Shown one piece after another: positions 31,537-39,984 of a stretch of 44,997 bases of DNA. Below the pieces are notes generated by a model. The model was not told the origin of the DNA. It saw nothing but the letters and a program-made list of their open reading frames with translations, and searched no databases. Made by a program: the position numbers and the translations under genes. Positions within the stretch are counted from its first letter, which is position 1. Every line of letters begins with the position of its first letter. The stretch comes from Actinomycetes bacterium (GTDB lineage: Bacteria; Actinomycetota; Acidimicrobiia; IMCC26256; Chersky-534): NCBI GenBank assembly GCA_025463865.1, contig JAODBH010000089.1, positions 1-44,997 on the forward strand, read 5' to 3'.

Positions 31537-33969
31537 TCAGTCCGATCGGAGCCTGGTGCCGATGATGCCCCGCGCCTCGAGGTCACGGAGGTCATCGGCT
31601 CCGAGGCCGAGCTCATCGCCCAGGATCTCCTGGTTGTGCTGACCCAGGGTCGGGGCCGGCCGCCCCGGCCATCCGCCCTCCATGCCGGAGAACGTGAACG
31701 GCCAACCCGGGAGCTCGTGGCGGCCGGTCACCGGATGCGTCACCGGGATGAAGAAGCCGCGGGCCCGCAGCTGGGGAATCTCGTCGATGCGGTCGGCCGG
31801 CATCACCACCGCTGCCGGTACGCCGTGATCGAGCAGGGTCTGGGCCGCAGCCTCCGGGTCGCGGGTGATCGTCCAGTCCGACAGCCGGGCGTCGACCTCG
31901 GTGGCGCGGTCGCGCCGGCCCGCAACGTCGGCGAGCGCCGGGTCGCGACCCCATTCCGGGTCGCCCAGCGCCTTGCGGAGCCGAAGCCACTGGTCGTCGT
32001 CGACAACCGACAACGCGACCCAACGGTCGTCCCCGATGCACCGGTACACGCCCTGCGGCGACCCCTCGGGCCCGTGGTTCCCGTCACGGCTCAGGTAGCG
32101 GCCGTACGCGGAGGCCTCGATGACGATCTCGGCCGCCACGTTGGCCGCGGTCTCCACCATCGAGACCTCGACCAGCTGGCCCTCACCCGTGCGGTCGCGG
32201 TGCTCGAGCGCCATGAGCGTCGCGACCAGCGCGTGCATTCCGGAGATCGGATCGCACGCGCCGCGCGGGATGAGCGGCGGGCCGTCGGCGTGACCGGTGA
32301 TCCACGCCATGCCGGTGATCTGCTCCATCGTCTGCGCGAAGCCGCCGCGATCGCGCCAAGGACCGTCGGGACCGAACGCGGAGACCCGCACCATCACCAC
32401 GTCGGGTCGCACCGCAGCGAAGTCGGGGTAGTCGAGCCCGAACTGCTCCATGACGCGCGGCGTGAAGTTCTCGATCACGACGTCGGCGCTCTCGACCAGA
32501 CGCAGCGCGAGGTCGCGGCCCTCGGGCGTGTCGAGCGCGAGCGTCACGCCGCGCTTGTTGGCGTTCACGGCCGCGTAGATCGCCGACTTCTCGTACCAGA
32601 GCGGGTCCTCGATCCCGGCGGTCGAGCTGAACCGCATCGGGTCGGGATGCGACGTCGACTCGACCTTGACGACGTCGGCCCCCAAGGACGCGAGGAGCGC
32701 GGTCGTGTAGGGCACCGCCCAGAACGCGGAGAAGTCCACGACGCGCAGACCCGCGAACGGTTGCACGGCATCCGGAATCGAGCGCGGCGCCTGGGCGCCC
32801 GTGGCGGCGCGGGCCTGGTGCGCGCCGAGAGCGGGAGCGTTGCCCAGCGGTCGCAGGATGCTCTTCGAGAAGCGGTAGGGCGGCCGGGGCGCGAGGAAGC
32901 GGCCGGTCGGCGGGCGGGCGAAGGTCCCCTTCGACCTGAACGGCTCGGTGTCGGCGATGTCGGCCCCACCGACGACCGGCGCCACCGGGATCCGGTAGTC
33001 GGCCGCCAGGTCGAGCATCTCGGCGACGGTGTGCGCCGACGTCCAGGCGGTGATCGGGGGCCGCGAGCCTTCCGGGTGGTCGAGGCGGTACTTGAGCGAC
33101 GCCCACTCGCCATCGACGCGGTCGAGCTGCCCGGTCATCACCGCGAACGATTGCCACTGCGCGTTGGTCACCGTCGCGAAGCCGATCCATCCGTCCTTCG
33201 CCCGCTCGACGCACGGCACCTCCACGGCCCGTTGGTACGGCAGCGCGCTCGCACCCCGCATGCTCCGGCCGAGCGCGGCGTACCCGACCAGCGTGACCGC
33301 CATCGACTCGAGCCGCGACACGTCGACGTGCTCCGCGTCGCCACCGGCGTGCGCCCGCCGCAACGCGACCAGCACGCCGACCGCCGCGTACAGACCGGTC
33401 GACCATTCCCCCAGGCGACCGCCCGCGAGAACCGGGAACCGCCCGGGCTCGCCGCGCGCGTGCACCGAACCCGAGAGCGATTGCAGGGTGAGCTCGGTGG
33501 CGGCCACACCGGTCACCCCGGCGGGCGGCACCACGCCGCGCCCGAAGTCCGAGATCGACACGAGCATGCATCCCGGATGCAGCGCCCGCAGGTCCGAAGC
33601 CCCGAACCCGAGTGCCTCGATCCGGCCGGGCTCGAAGCTCTCCACGACGACGTCGGATCCGGCCACGAGGTCGCGCACCGTGGCCCGGCCTTCGTCGACG
33701 CCCAGGTCGGCGACCACGCTCAACTTCGAGGCGCTCAGCCACTCGAACAACGCGCCGGTTCCCGGCGGCGGGTCGCCGCGGCCGGATGCCCACCAGCTGC
33801 GCATCGGGTCCCCGGCCGGTCGTTCGACCTTGACGACCTCGGCTCCGCCGTCCACCAGGAGCTTGGTGCAGTAGGCACCCGCGAGGCTCTCGGTGAGGTC
33901 GAGCACCCGCAGCCCTTCGAGCGGCATGCGGGGCGCGTCGGCATCCCGGGCGGTGGTGGCCTCATCCAT
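31537..33969 (-). CDS. Tandem-domain CaiB/BaiF (class III) CoA-transferase
   Basis: An 810-residue protein with two family III CoA-transferase domains: about 15-390 (LEGLRVLDLTESLAGAYCTK) and about 415-810 (FAGLRVVDFSAFWAVPYTTA). Each carries the GAEVVKVE or GADVVKVE motif. Family III enzymes move CoA between carboxylic acids through an aspartyl-CoA intermediate. In domain 2 the Asp appears in ACDPISGMHA. The equivalent position of domain 1 seems to be Glu (LGEWSTGLYA), so one half may be inactive. The ATG at 33969 is chosen; an earlier GTG near 33987 is possible. It follows the amidohydrolase by 20 bases. Activation of a carboxylic acid is the likely role. Confidence 0.9.
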   Translation of the reverse strand: MDEATTARDADAPRMPLEGLRVLDLTESLAGAYCTKLLVDGGAEVVKVERPAGDPMRSWWASGRGDPPPGTGALFEWLSASKLSVVADLGVDEGRATVRDLVAGSDVVVESFEPGRIEALGFGASDLRALHPGCMLVSISDFGRGVVPPAGVTGVAATELTLQSLSGSVHARGEPGRFPVLAGGRLGEWSTGLYAAVGVLVALRRAHAGGDAEHVDVSRLESMAVTLVGYAALGRSMRGASALPYQRAVEVPCVERAKDGWIGFATVTNAQWQSFAVMTGQLDRVDGEWASLKYRLDHPEGSRPPITAWTSAHTVAEMLDLAADYRIPVAPVVGGADIADTEPFRSKGTFARPPTGRFLAPRPPYRFSKSILRPLGNAPALGAHQARAATGAQAPRSIPDAVQPFAGLRVVDFSAFWAVPYTTALLASLGADVVKVESTSHPDPMRFSSTAGIEDPLWYEKSAIYAAVNANKRGVTLALDTPEGRDLALRLVESADVVIENFTPRVMEQFGLDYPDFAAVRPDVVMVRVSAFGPDGPWRDRGGFAQTMEQITGMAWITGHADGPPLIPRGACDPISGMHALVATLMALEHRDRTGEGQLVEVSMVETAANVAAEIVIEASAYGRYLSRDGNHGPEGSPQGVYRCIGDDRWVALSVVDDDQWLRLRKALGDPEWGRDPALADVAGRRDRATEVDARLSDWTITRDPEAAAQTLLDHGVPAAVVMPADRIDEIPQLRARGFFIPVTHPVTGRHELPGWPFTFSGMEGGWPGRPAPTLGQHNQEILGDELGLGADDLRDLEARGIIGTRLRSD

Positions 33970-33989
33970 CGGGACGGATGCTGCCACCT

Positions 33990-35171
33990 TCAACGAGACA
34001 GGACGTCGGGAACCTCGTCGAGGCGGTACAGGGTCTTGGCGTTGCCGTGGATCATCCGCTTGACCTCCTCCGCGGGGATGCCGCGGAAGATGCGGTCGAG
34101 CGTGACCCGCGAGTTGGGCCAGTCGGTCCCGGTGTGCGGATAGTCGGTCGACCACATGATGTGGTCGATGTTGAGCCGGTGGCGGAGCTCCAGCCCGACG
34201 GTGTCGATCATGAACGTCGCCCAGAAGTGCCGGTGGAAGACCTCGCTCGGCATGAGGCCCATCTTCTCGACCGCGCCGGTGAACCAGCGGTAGCGCAGGA
34301 ACATGTCGTCGGTCTGCTCGAGCAGGGTCGGAATCCATCCGATGTTGGCCTCGACCAGCACGAGCGACAAGCCGGGGAATCGCTCCCAGATCCCCGCGAA
34401 GATGAAGTCGGCCGCGACGGGCAGCGTGTGCGCACCGGCCTTCGATCCACCGGCACCACCGAGGAACGCCAGCTCGTGCGGCTTGTAGAACACCGCATTG
34501 GGATTGTCCTTGAGGAAGCTGCCGATGTGGACCGCGATCGGCATGCACGCCTCTTCCGCGAGCGCGTAGAACCGATCGTCCTCCGCCGCACCGGAGTAGT
34601 CGCCGTTGGGGAAGCGGGAGATGATCACGCCGCGATGACCCTGGTCGATCGCCCACTCCAGCTCGGCGACCGCGTCGTCGATGCCGCTGGTCGGGATGAT
34701 CGCCTGCGGGACGAGCCGTTGGCCGGTGCCCGCGCAGAACTCGCCCAGCCATTCGTTGTACGCACGCACGCAGAACTTCTGCAGCTCACGGTCGTCGCTG
34801 TAGGTCTTGGCGCCGGCGAGGGTGACGCTCGGGTACAGCACCTGCGCGTGGATGCCATCGGCGTCGAGATCGGCGAGCCGGGCCTTGGTCTCGAACATGC
34901 CTGGGCGCAGCTCGTCGTAGCGCAAACCCGCGCGTTGGAAGTCGAGGAAGCTGCGGCCGGCGCAGGCGGTGAGCCCGAGCGGCTGGGAGCGCGCACCGTC
35001 GTCGAACACCCAGTAGTCGCCGTCGTCGCGATGCTCGACGCGGGGGACGCGTTGCTTGATGCTCGCCGGGGCCCGATCGACCCAGAGCTCGGGCGGCTCC
35101 TGCACGTGCGCGTCGGCGTCCACGATCGGGTAGTCGATCGACCGGAAGTCGAAGTACGTCTCACTGCTCAT
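33990..35171 (-). CDS. Amidohydrolase family 2 metal-dependent hydrolase, second paralogue
   Basis: A 393-residue TIM-barrel hydrolase. It has YPIVDADAHVQEPPELWVDR at the start (the metal HxH is reduced to ADAH), VLYPSVTLAG, PIAVHIGSF with a barrel histidine, FPGLSLVLVEANIGWIP and the late metal Asp in HIMWSTDYPHTGTDWPNSR. The same group includes decarboxylases and hydrolases of ring-cleavage products. A good promoter candidate (TTGACC-N17-TTCAAT) lies immediately upstream with a predicted transcript start at or one base before the ATG at 35171. It heads the operon with the CoA-transferase and D-aminoacylase-like genes. Confidence 0.9.
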   Translation of the reverse strand: MSSETYFDFRSIDYPIVDADAHVQEPPELWVDRAPASIKQRVPRVEHRDDGDYWVFDDGARSQPLGLTACAGRSFLDFQRAGLRYDELRPGMFETKARLADLDADGIHAQVLYPSVTLAGAKTYSDDRELQKFCVRAYNEWLGEFCAGTGQRLVPQAIIPTSGIDDAVAELEWAIDQGHRGVIISRFPNGDYSGAAEDDRFYALAEEACMPIAVHIGSFLKDNPNAVFYKPHELAFLGGAGGSKAGAHTLPVAADFIFAGIWERFPGLSLVLVEANIGWIPTLLEQTDDMFLRYRWFTGAVEKMGLMPSEVFHRHFWATFMIDTVGLELRHRLNIDHIMWSTDYPHTGTDWPNSRVTLDRIFRGIPAEEVKRMIHGNAKTLYRLDEVPDVLSR

Positions 35172-35178
35172 ACCCGAG

Positions 35179-35207
35179 ATTGAACCGGACTAAGAAATCC
35201 CGGTCAA
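35179..35207 (-). promoter_or_regulatory. Candidate promoter giving a leaderless transcript of the amidohydrolase operon
   Basis: On the leftward strand TTGACC (35207-35202) is separated by 17 bases from TTCAAT (35184-35179). Seven bases then remain to the ATG at 35171, the distance expected for transcription starting at the start codon. The region also has an imperfect inverted repeat TTGAACCGG/CCGGTCAAG at 35180-35188 and 35199-35207, a possible operator. Confidence 0.5.
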
Positions 35208-35223
35208 GCCCTCCGGTGAGACG

Positions 35224-35250
35224 GGTCAGGCGGTCAGGTGGGTCAGGCGG
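35224..35250. repeat. Short GGTCAGGCGG-type direct repeats at the thiolase stop
   Basis: GGTCAGGCGGTCAGGTGGGT followed by CAGGCGG is a run of three slightly varied GGTCAGG(C/T)GG units, about ten bases each, overlapping the last codons and stop of the thiolase gene. It looks like slippage, and no function is evident. Confidence 0.4.
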
Positions 35251-36442
35251 CGGAGCGTTCGAGGACGTGCACGCCGCACGCGGACCCGAGGCCGATGACG
35301 TGGGCGAGGCCGACGCGGGCGCCGTCGATCTGGCGGGGACCGGCTTCGCCGCGCAGGTGGGTGGCGATCTCCCACACATTGGCGATGCCGGTGGCCGAGA
35401 TGGGGTGGCCCTTGGACTCGAGCCCACCCGAGACGTTGACGGGGATGCGGCCGTCGCGCCACGTGGCACCGGAGCGGAAGAGGTCGGGCGCCCCGCCCTC
35501 TTCACACAGACCGAGGTTGTCGTAGTGGACGAGCTCCGCGGTCGCAAAGCAGTCGTGCAGCTCGACCAGGTCGAGGTCGTCGGGGCCGATGCCGGCAGCC
35601 TCGTAGGCCTGGCTCGCGGCCGCCTTGGTCAACGTGTTGACGTTGGGCAGCACCTGGCATCCTTCTTCCCACGGATCCGTGGTGAGGACCGACGCGGCGA
35701 CCTTGACCGCCCGGCGCTGCTGCTCGAGAGAGAGCGTCTTCAACTTCGCGCCGGTCACGAGCACCGCCGCCGCGGCACCGTCACAGTTGGCCGAGCACAT
35801 CGGCCGGGTGTTCGGGTACGCGATCATCACGTCGTTCATGATCTCGTCGAGCGTGAACCGCTTCGAGTACGCAGCCAACGGGTTGAGCGTGGAGTGCGCG
35901 TGGTTCTTCTCCGAGATCTGCGCGAACAGCTCGAAGCTCGTGCCCCCGTAGCGGTGTCCGTACTCCATGCCGATCTGCGCGAACACGCCCGGCATGGTTG
36001 CGGTGCCGATGCGGCCGTCGACCGCGGTCACCGCGCCGTAGCGGCCTTCAGGAGTCCACGAACCACCGTCGTCGGCGCGCGATCCACCCGAGAGCAGACC
36101 TGCTCCTGCGAGCTTCTCGACCCCCACCGCGAGCGCCATGTCGGCCTCACCGGAGCGGAGTGCCATCACGCAGACCTTGAGCGCGGTCGCCCCCGTGGCG
36201 CAGGCGTTGGCCACGTTGATCACCGGGATCCCCGTCTGGCCGATGGCCTTCTGCAACGTCTGGCCGACGTGCCCTCCGGCGAGGAGGTTGCCCGACGCGA
36301 TCAGGCCCATGTCCTTCATGGTCACGCCGCCGTCGCTCAACGCGCCCCGCGTCGCCTCGGCCGCGAGGTCGATCGTGTCGAGGGTCGGGTGCTTGCCGAA
36401 CTTGGTCATGTGGATCCCGAGGATCCAGACGTCATCAGCCAC
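35243..36442 (-). CDS. SCP-x/lipid-transfer-type thiolase
   Basis: A 399-residue thiolase-superfamily enzyme. The catalytic cysteine appears in NVANACATGATALK (residue about 85), ELHDCFATAEL carries a conserved His, and GGLESKGHPISATG is the C-terminal His/Gly loop. The final GLGSACGVHVLERSA contains a second Cys. The sequence is of the SCP2/lipid-transfer type used in branched or sterol side-chain degradation. It is encoded after a DUF35 protein and two acyl-CoA dehydrogenases, a common actinobacterial layout for side-chain beta-oxidation. Unlike retro-aldolase Ltp2 relatives that work with DUF35 partners, the nucleophilic Cys is present here. Confidence 0.9.
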   Translation of the reverse strand: MADDVWILGIHMTKFGKHPTLDTIDLAAEATRGALSDGGVTMKDMGLIASGNLLAGGHVGQTLQKAIGQTGIPVINVANACATGATALKVCVMALRSGEADMALAVGVEKLAGAGLLSGGSRADDGGSWTPEGRYGAVTAVDGRIGTATMPGVFAQIGMEYGHRYGGTSFELFAQISEKNHAHSTLNPLAAYSKRFTLDEIMNDVMIAYPNTRPMCSANCDGAAAAVLVTGAKLKTLSLEQQRRAVKVAASVLTTDPWEEGCQVLPNVNTLTKAAASQAYEAAGIGPDDLDLVELHDCFATAELVHYDNLGLCEEGGAPDLFRSGATWRDGRIPVNVSGGLESKGHPISATGIANVWEIATHLRGEAGPRQIDGARVGLAHVIGLGSACGVHVLERSAA

Positions 36443-36475
36443 GGAGTGCCCTTTCGACGGTCGTGCGAGCGGGGT

Positions 36476-36871
36476 TCATGGAACCGGCGCGAAGCCGAAG
36501 CCGATGGCCTCGACACCCTGGTCGTCGGTTCCGAGGGAATACGTGGTGAGCGCGACCTTCATCCCGAGCGTGACGTGCTCGGGGTCGGCCTCCACGTCGA
36601 CAAGATTCGCCTGCACGCTCGTGCCGTCGCAGTCGATCAGCGCGGCCACGAACGGGACGGGGATCCCGGGCGCGGCGAGGGAGACGATCGTGAACGCCTT
36701 GACCTCACCGGTGGGGTCGACTTCGACGTCGCGGAAGCTCTCGCCCTCACACGCGGCGCAGGCGATCCGGTGGTCGAAGTAGCGGGCGTGACACTGCTCG
36801 CACTCGTGGGCTACGAGCCGGGGATCGTCACCGAGTCGGAGGTAGTCGACCATCGGGATCTGCGAACTCAC
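36476..36871 (-). CDS. DUF35/OB-fold acyl-CoA-associated zinc-ribbon protein
   Basis: A 131-residue partner protein. The N-terminal zinc ribbon HECEQCHARYFDHRIACAAC has two Cys-x2-Cys pairs. The OB-fold follows, with VKAFTIVSLAAPGIPVPFVA and a closing GMKVALTTYSLGTDD. DUF35 proteins associate with thiolases or hydratases and stabilise or supply part of the active site. The thiolase start is 33 bases downstream. The GTG at 36871 has GAGGA six bases upstream. ATG 36853 is an alternative start. A hairpin lies 26 bases before it. Confidence 0.9.
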   Translation of the reverse strand: MSSQIPMVDYLRLGDDPRLVAHECEQCHARYFDHRIACAACEGESFRDVEVDPTGEVKAFTIVSLAAPGIPVPFVAALIDCDGTSVQANLVDVEADPEHVTLGMKVALTTYSLGTDDQGVEAIGFGFAPVP

Positions 36872-36896
36872 GGCGTCCTCGCGGTGCTCGGGACGA

Positions 36897-36920
36897 TCGA
36901 CCGGGCGGCTGCCCGGTCGA
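36897..36920. terminator. Perfect 10-bp stem-loop between dehydrogenase and DUF35 genes
   Basis: TCGACCGGGC (36897-36906), a GGCT loop and GCCCGGTCGA (36911-36920) form a perfect hairpin inside a 101-base gap of an otherwise tight operon. No T-tract follows on the leftward strand. It may act as a partial terminator, an RNA-processing or stability element, or an operator. Confidence 0.5.
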
Positions 36921-36972
36921 CGGTGCGTGGCGCACTGTATTGCCAAGGCGTCAACGGTGCGGCGCGTGGGAC

Positions 36973-37950
36973 CTATTCCGGCGCCGGGAGGTCGAGCAGG
37001 GCCGACAGGTGTTCCCGACGGGCGCCGCAGACCTCTTCGAGCACCCAGGCCCGCTTGAGGAAGAGGTGGGCATCGTTCTCGACCGTGCACCCGACGGCAC
37101 CGTGGTTCTGGATGTTGGCGCTCGCATTGCGGATGGCGGCATCACCGGCGACGACCTTCGCGGTGTGGGCCTGGAACGCAGCGTCGGACCGTTCCGCGTC
37201 GACGCAGAGCGCCGCGTAGGCCGTCTGGCACCATGCGGCCTCGGCCCGGATCGCCATGTCGGCGCAGCGGTGCTTGACCGCTTGGAACGCGCCGATCGGC
37301 TTGCCGAACTGCTCGCGGGTCTTGGCGAAATCGGTCGAGGCTCGGAGGGTTGCCTCCGCGATCCCGGACGCGCACGCGGCCGCGAGCACAGCCGCGTCGG
37401 TGAAGAGGTCGCCACCCCCCATCCAGAGCGCGGCGGGCACGTCGGCGGCGGTGAGCGCGGTGAGCGCAACCTGCGGGTCCAGGCAACGCGTCGCGTCACC
37501 TGCCGGCAGCGCGTCCGCTTCGATCAACGCGGCGCCTGTCGGGGTGACCAGCAACACGTGCGTGGCGCCGGTCCCGTCGAGCACCCGGAGCCGCCCGCGG
37601 AGCCGCGCGCCGGCCGGCGAGCCGTCGACCGCCGTGACCGAGACCGGGGAGCACGGCACGGCGAGCGCTGCGACCACGGCCGCTGCCTCGAGCTCGACGC
37701 CCGACTCGACCGCGCCGACCGCCGCCACGAGGCGCCGGGCGAGGACCGTCGCGAGATACGGGCCGGGCACGAGCGCGCGACCCAACTCCCGGAACCGGAG
37801 CGCGTGATCGACGAGGGTCGACCCGTCGCCGCCGTCGAACCAGCCGTTCTCGGCCCACCGGTCCCACAGAACGGGGGCGTCCGCCTCGGCGACGAGGCTG
37901 CGCGCACGCGCCGCGAGTGCTTCCTGCCGCGCATCGGGGAGCAGGTCCAT
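36973..37950 (-). CDS. Acyl-CoA dehydrogenase, probable non-catalytic or partner subunit
   Basis: A 325-residue acyl-CoA dehydrogenase-like protein. It is short for the family (usual about 380), with a weak N-terminal domain (SLVAEADAPVLWDRWAENGW) and a well kept C-terminal helix bundle: STDFAKTREQFGKPIGAFQA and KHRCADMAIRAEAAW. The FAD and active-site motifs seen in the neighbouring dehydrogenase (GYSEPGAGSDLA) are absent. Actinobacteria often encode such pairs as alpha2-beta2 complexes in which one partner lacks the catalytic residues. It follows the larger dehydrogenase by 27 bases, supporting a heteromer. Confidence 0.85.
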   Translation of the reverse strand: MDLLPDARQEALAARARSLVAEADAPVLWDRWAENGWFDGGDGSTLVDHALRFRELGRALVPGPYLATVLARRLVAAVGAVESGVELEAAAVVAALAVPCSPVSVTAVDGSPAGARLRGRLRVLDGTGATHVLLVTPTGAALIEADALPAGDATRCLDPQVALTALTAADVPAALWMGGGDLFTDAAVLAAACASGIAEATLRASTDFAKTREQFGKPIGAFQAVKHRCADMAIRAEAAWCQTAYAALCVDAERSDAAFQAHTAKVVAGDAAIRNASANIQNHGAVGCTVENDAHLFLKRAWVLEEVCGARREHLSALLDLPAPE

Positions 37951-37977
37951 CTCAGCCCCCTCCGCCGGACGCCGGCA

Positions 37978-39162
37978 TCAGCGGTCCCGCGGCAGTCCGA
38001 GCACGCGCTCACCGATCACGCTGCGTTGGATGTCGCTGGTGCCGCCACCGATGGTCTCGGTGAAGCTCCAGAGGTACTCCTGCACCCAGTCGCGCTGTCC
38101 GTCCGCGCGCCCGACCATCTGGAGCGCGTCCGGGCCCAGGACATCCATCGCGAGCAGGCGGACGCGCTGCCCGAGCTCTCCGTGGAAGATCCGGCCCAGC
38201 GAGCCCTCGGCGCCCGGGGTCCCGTTGCGGTCGACGCGCGAGAGCTCCGCGTAGGTCATGGCCCGCAGCGCCGCGACCTCGGCTCGCGCGGTCGCGAGCC
38301 GGTGGGCGATCTCGTCGTCCTCGATGGCGGGAGCGCGTCCGCCGGACCCCGGAAGGCGCGCGGTGGCGAGCAGATCCTCCACCGCCCGCGCCAGGCTGAC
38401 CTGATCTGCGATGCGACCCGTGCCGCGCTTGAGGTACAAGCTCGACGAGACGACGTGCCACCCGCCATCGATCTCACCCACGACGCAGGTGAGGGGAAGC
38501 CGGACCTCGTCGTAGACGACGCGGCAGAGGTGGCGGGGTCCCGACAGCGTCTGGATCGGCTCGACCGTGAGCCCGGGCGGACGCGGATCCAGAGGGCAGA
38601 TCAACCAGGTGATGCCCTGGTGCTTCGGCGCGTCGGGGTTCGTGCGGACCAACAGCTCCTGGAAGTCGGAGATGTCGGCGTAGCTCGTCCAGATCTTCTC
38701 CCCCGTGATGACGATGTCGTCGCCGTCGACGACGCCGGCCGTCGACATGGCCGCGAGATCCGAACCTGCACCCGGCTCGGAATAGCCCTGGGCCCACACC
38801 TCCTCGCCGCGCAGGATGCGGGGCAGGTGCTTCCGCTTCTGCTCCTCGGTGCCGTGCAGCATCAGCGTGGGTCCGGCGTCGTTGACGCCGACGAATCCGG
38901 TTCCGATCTTCGGGCCACCGGCGCGCGCGTACTCCTCGTGCCAGATCATCTGGCGGAGTGACGAGAGCGCGCGGCCGCCGTACTCCACGGGCCACGAGAT
39001 GCCGGCCCATCCACCCTCGTACTGGCGCGCCTGCCAGGCCATGTCGAACTCGCGCATGGCGACGCCGTCCTCGGGTTGCGGCTCGCGCGGCACGTTCGCC
39101 GCGAGCCAGGCCTTGGCCTCCTCCCGGAATGCAAGGTCGGCGTCCGTCATCGCGAGATCCAA
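37978..39162 (-). CDS. Acyl-CoA dehydrogenase, FAD-binding catalytic-type subunit
   Basis: A 394-residue flavoprotein. WAQGYSEPGAGSDLAAMST and ITGEKIWTSYADIS are the FAD-contact motifs. RVVYDEVRLPLTCVVGE is the family's beta-domain end, and ETIGGGTSDIQRSVIGERVL is the C-terminal FAD loop. The position equivalent to the MCAD catalytic Glu (YEGT) is Gly here, so the base may come from elsewhere, as in other actinobacterial pairs. The TTG at 39162 is preferred: AGGAG lies eight bases upstream, and the protein then opens MDLAMTDADLAF, as in relatives. ATG 39150 is the alternative. It heads the operon with the partner dehydrogenase, DUF35 and thiolase genes. Confidence 0.9.
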   Translation of the reverse strand: MDLAMTDADLAFREEAKAWLAANVPREPQPEDGVAMREFDMAWQARQYEGGWAGISWPVEYGGRALSSLRQMIWHEEYARAGGPKIGTGFVGVNDAGPTLMLHGTEEQKRKHLPRILRGEEVWAQGYSEPGAGSDLAAMSTAGVVDGDDIVITGEKIWTSYADISDFQELLVRTNPDAPKHQGITWLICPLDPRPPGLTVEPIQTLSGPRHLCRVVYDEVRLPLTCVVGEIDGGWHVVSSSLYLKRGTGRIADQVSLARAVEDLLATARLPGSGGRAPAIEDDEIAHRLATARAEVAALRAMTYAELSRVDRNGTPGAEGSLGRIFHGELGQRVRLLAMDVLGPDALQMVGRADGQRDWVQEYLWSFTETIGGGTSDIQRSVIGERVLGLPRDR

Positions 39163-39280
39163 CGCGACCGCTCCTGTCGTCGACGGCCAGCCGACCGGCG
39201 GGCGAACTTTAGCTACGCTCAAATGCGGCCGCTAGCACCATTTCAGGCGGCGAGAGCAGCGGCGACGGAGCAGTGGAGCG

Positions 39281-39862
39281 ATGGCCCGAACCCCGGCGAA
39301 AGCGCGGTCCCGCCGCGACCTCATCCTCGAGGTCGCCGAGCGACTCTTCACCGAACGCGGCTTCGACGGCACGTCGATCGACGCCATCGGCACCGAGGTC
39401 GGCTTCACCGGGCCCGCGATCTACTACTACTTCCACACCAAGCACGAGCTGCTCGCGGCCGTGCTCTCGAGGCTGAGCGACGCCGCGTACACGCAGGCTG
39501 AGGCTGCGGTCGACGGTGTCGACGACCCGGCCGTCGCGCTCGAGGCGCTGGTGGACTGCTGGGTCGACCACGTCTTCGATCACCGGGGCCTGATCGCGAC
39601 GTTCCTGTCGGAGCGGGCGCACATCCCCGCCGAGGACCTCGGGCCGTCGACCCGCAGCGAGCGCAACACGATCGACCTCTGGGCCCGGGTCCTGCGTCGG
39701 CTCCGGCCCGAGCTCACGCCGCGCGTGACCCGGAGCACCGCCTTCGCGGCCCAATGGCTCGCCTACAGCGTGAGCGTCAGCGGACAGGCCGACACCCCCG
39801 CGCTGCGCGCCCGCCACGTCGCCATGGCCCGGGCCGTCCTCCTCGCCCCCCTCAACCCGTAG
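39281..39862 (+). CDS. TetR-family regulator of the dehydrogenase/thiolase operon
   Basis: A 193-residue TetR protein. The helix-turn-helix is at residues about 13-55 (ILEVAERLFTERGFDGTSI, then VGFTGPAIYYYFHTKHELL). The C-terminal domain is helical with LSERAHIPAEDLGPSTRSER. The family includes many acyl-CoA- or acid-responsive repressors of beta-oxidation genes (KstR2-like and similar). It is divergent from the dehydrogenase operon across a 118-base gap and is the natural candidate to control it. The gap has AT-rich patches (CAAATG, AACTTTAGC) but no convincing symmetric operator. Confidence 0.92.
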   Translation: MARTPAKARSRRDLILEVAERLFTERGFDGTSIDAIGTEVGFTGPAIYYYFHTKHELLAAVLSRLSDAAYTQAEAAVDGVDDPAVALEALVDCWVDHVFDHRGLIATFLSERAHIPAEDLGPSTRSERNTIDLWARVLRRLRPELTPRVTRSTAFAAQWLAYSVSVSGQADTPALRARHVAMARAVLLAPLNP

Positions 39863-39984
39863 GCACATGGCGCGAGGTGGCGCAGCAGGTCGGACGTCGG
39901 ACGAGCCGGGCGCGGCATAGTTTGGGCCCGGCGTCGTCCGCAGGCGCCCGCCATCTCCCCCCACCCCCGTGAAACGAGGACACC

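Noticed and set aside
29938-34143. 1401-codon open frame on the + strand
   Set aside because: It lies antisense to three well-supported leftward genes, has Arg/Gly/His-rich composition typical of GC-rich shadow frames and shows no domain.
35243-36871. Ltp2-type retro-aldolase assignment for the thiolase/DUF35 pair
   Set aside because: The thiolase keeps the nucleophilic Cys in NACATG and the GHP His loop, which favours a true thiolase.
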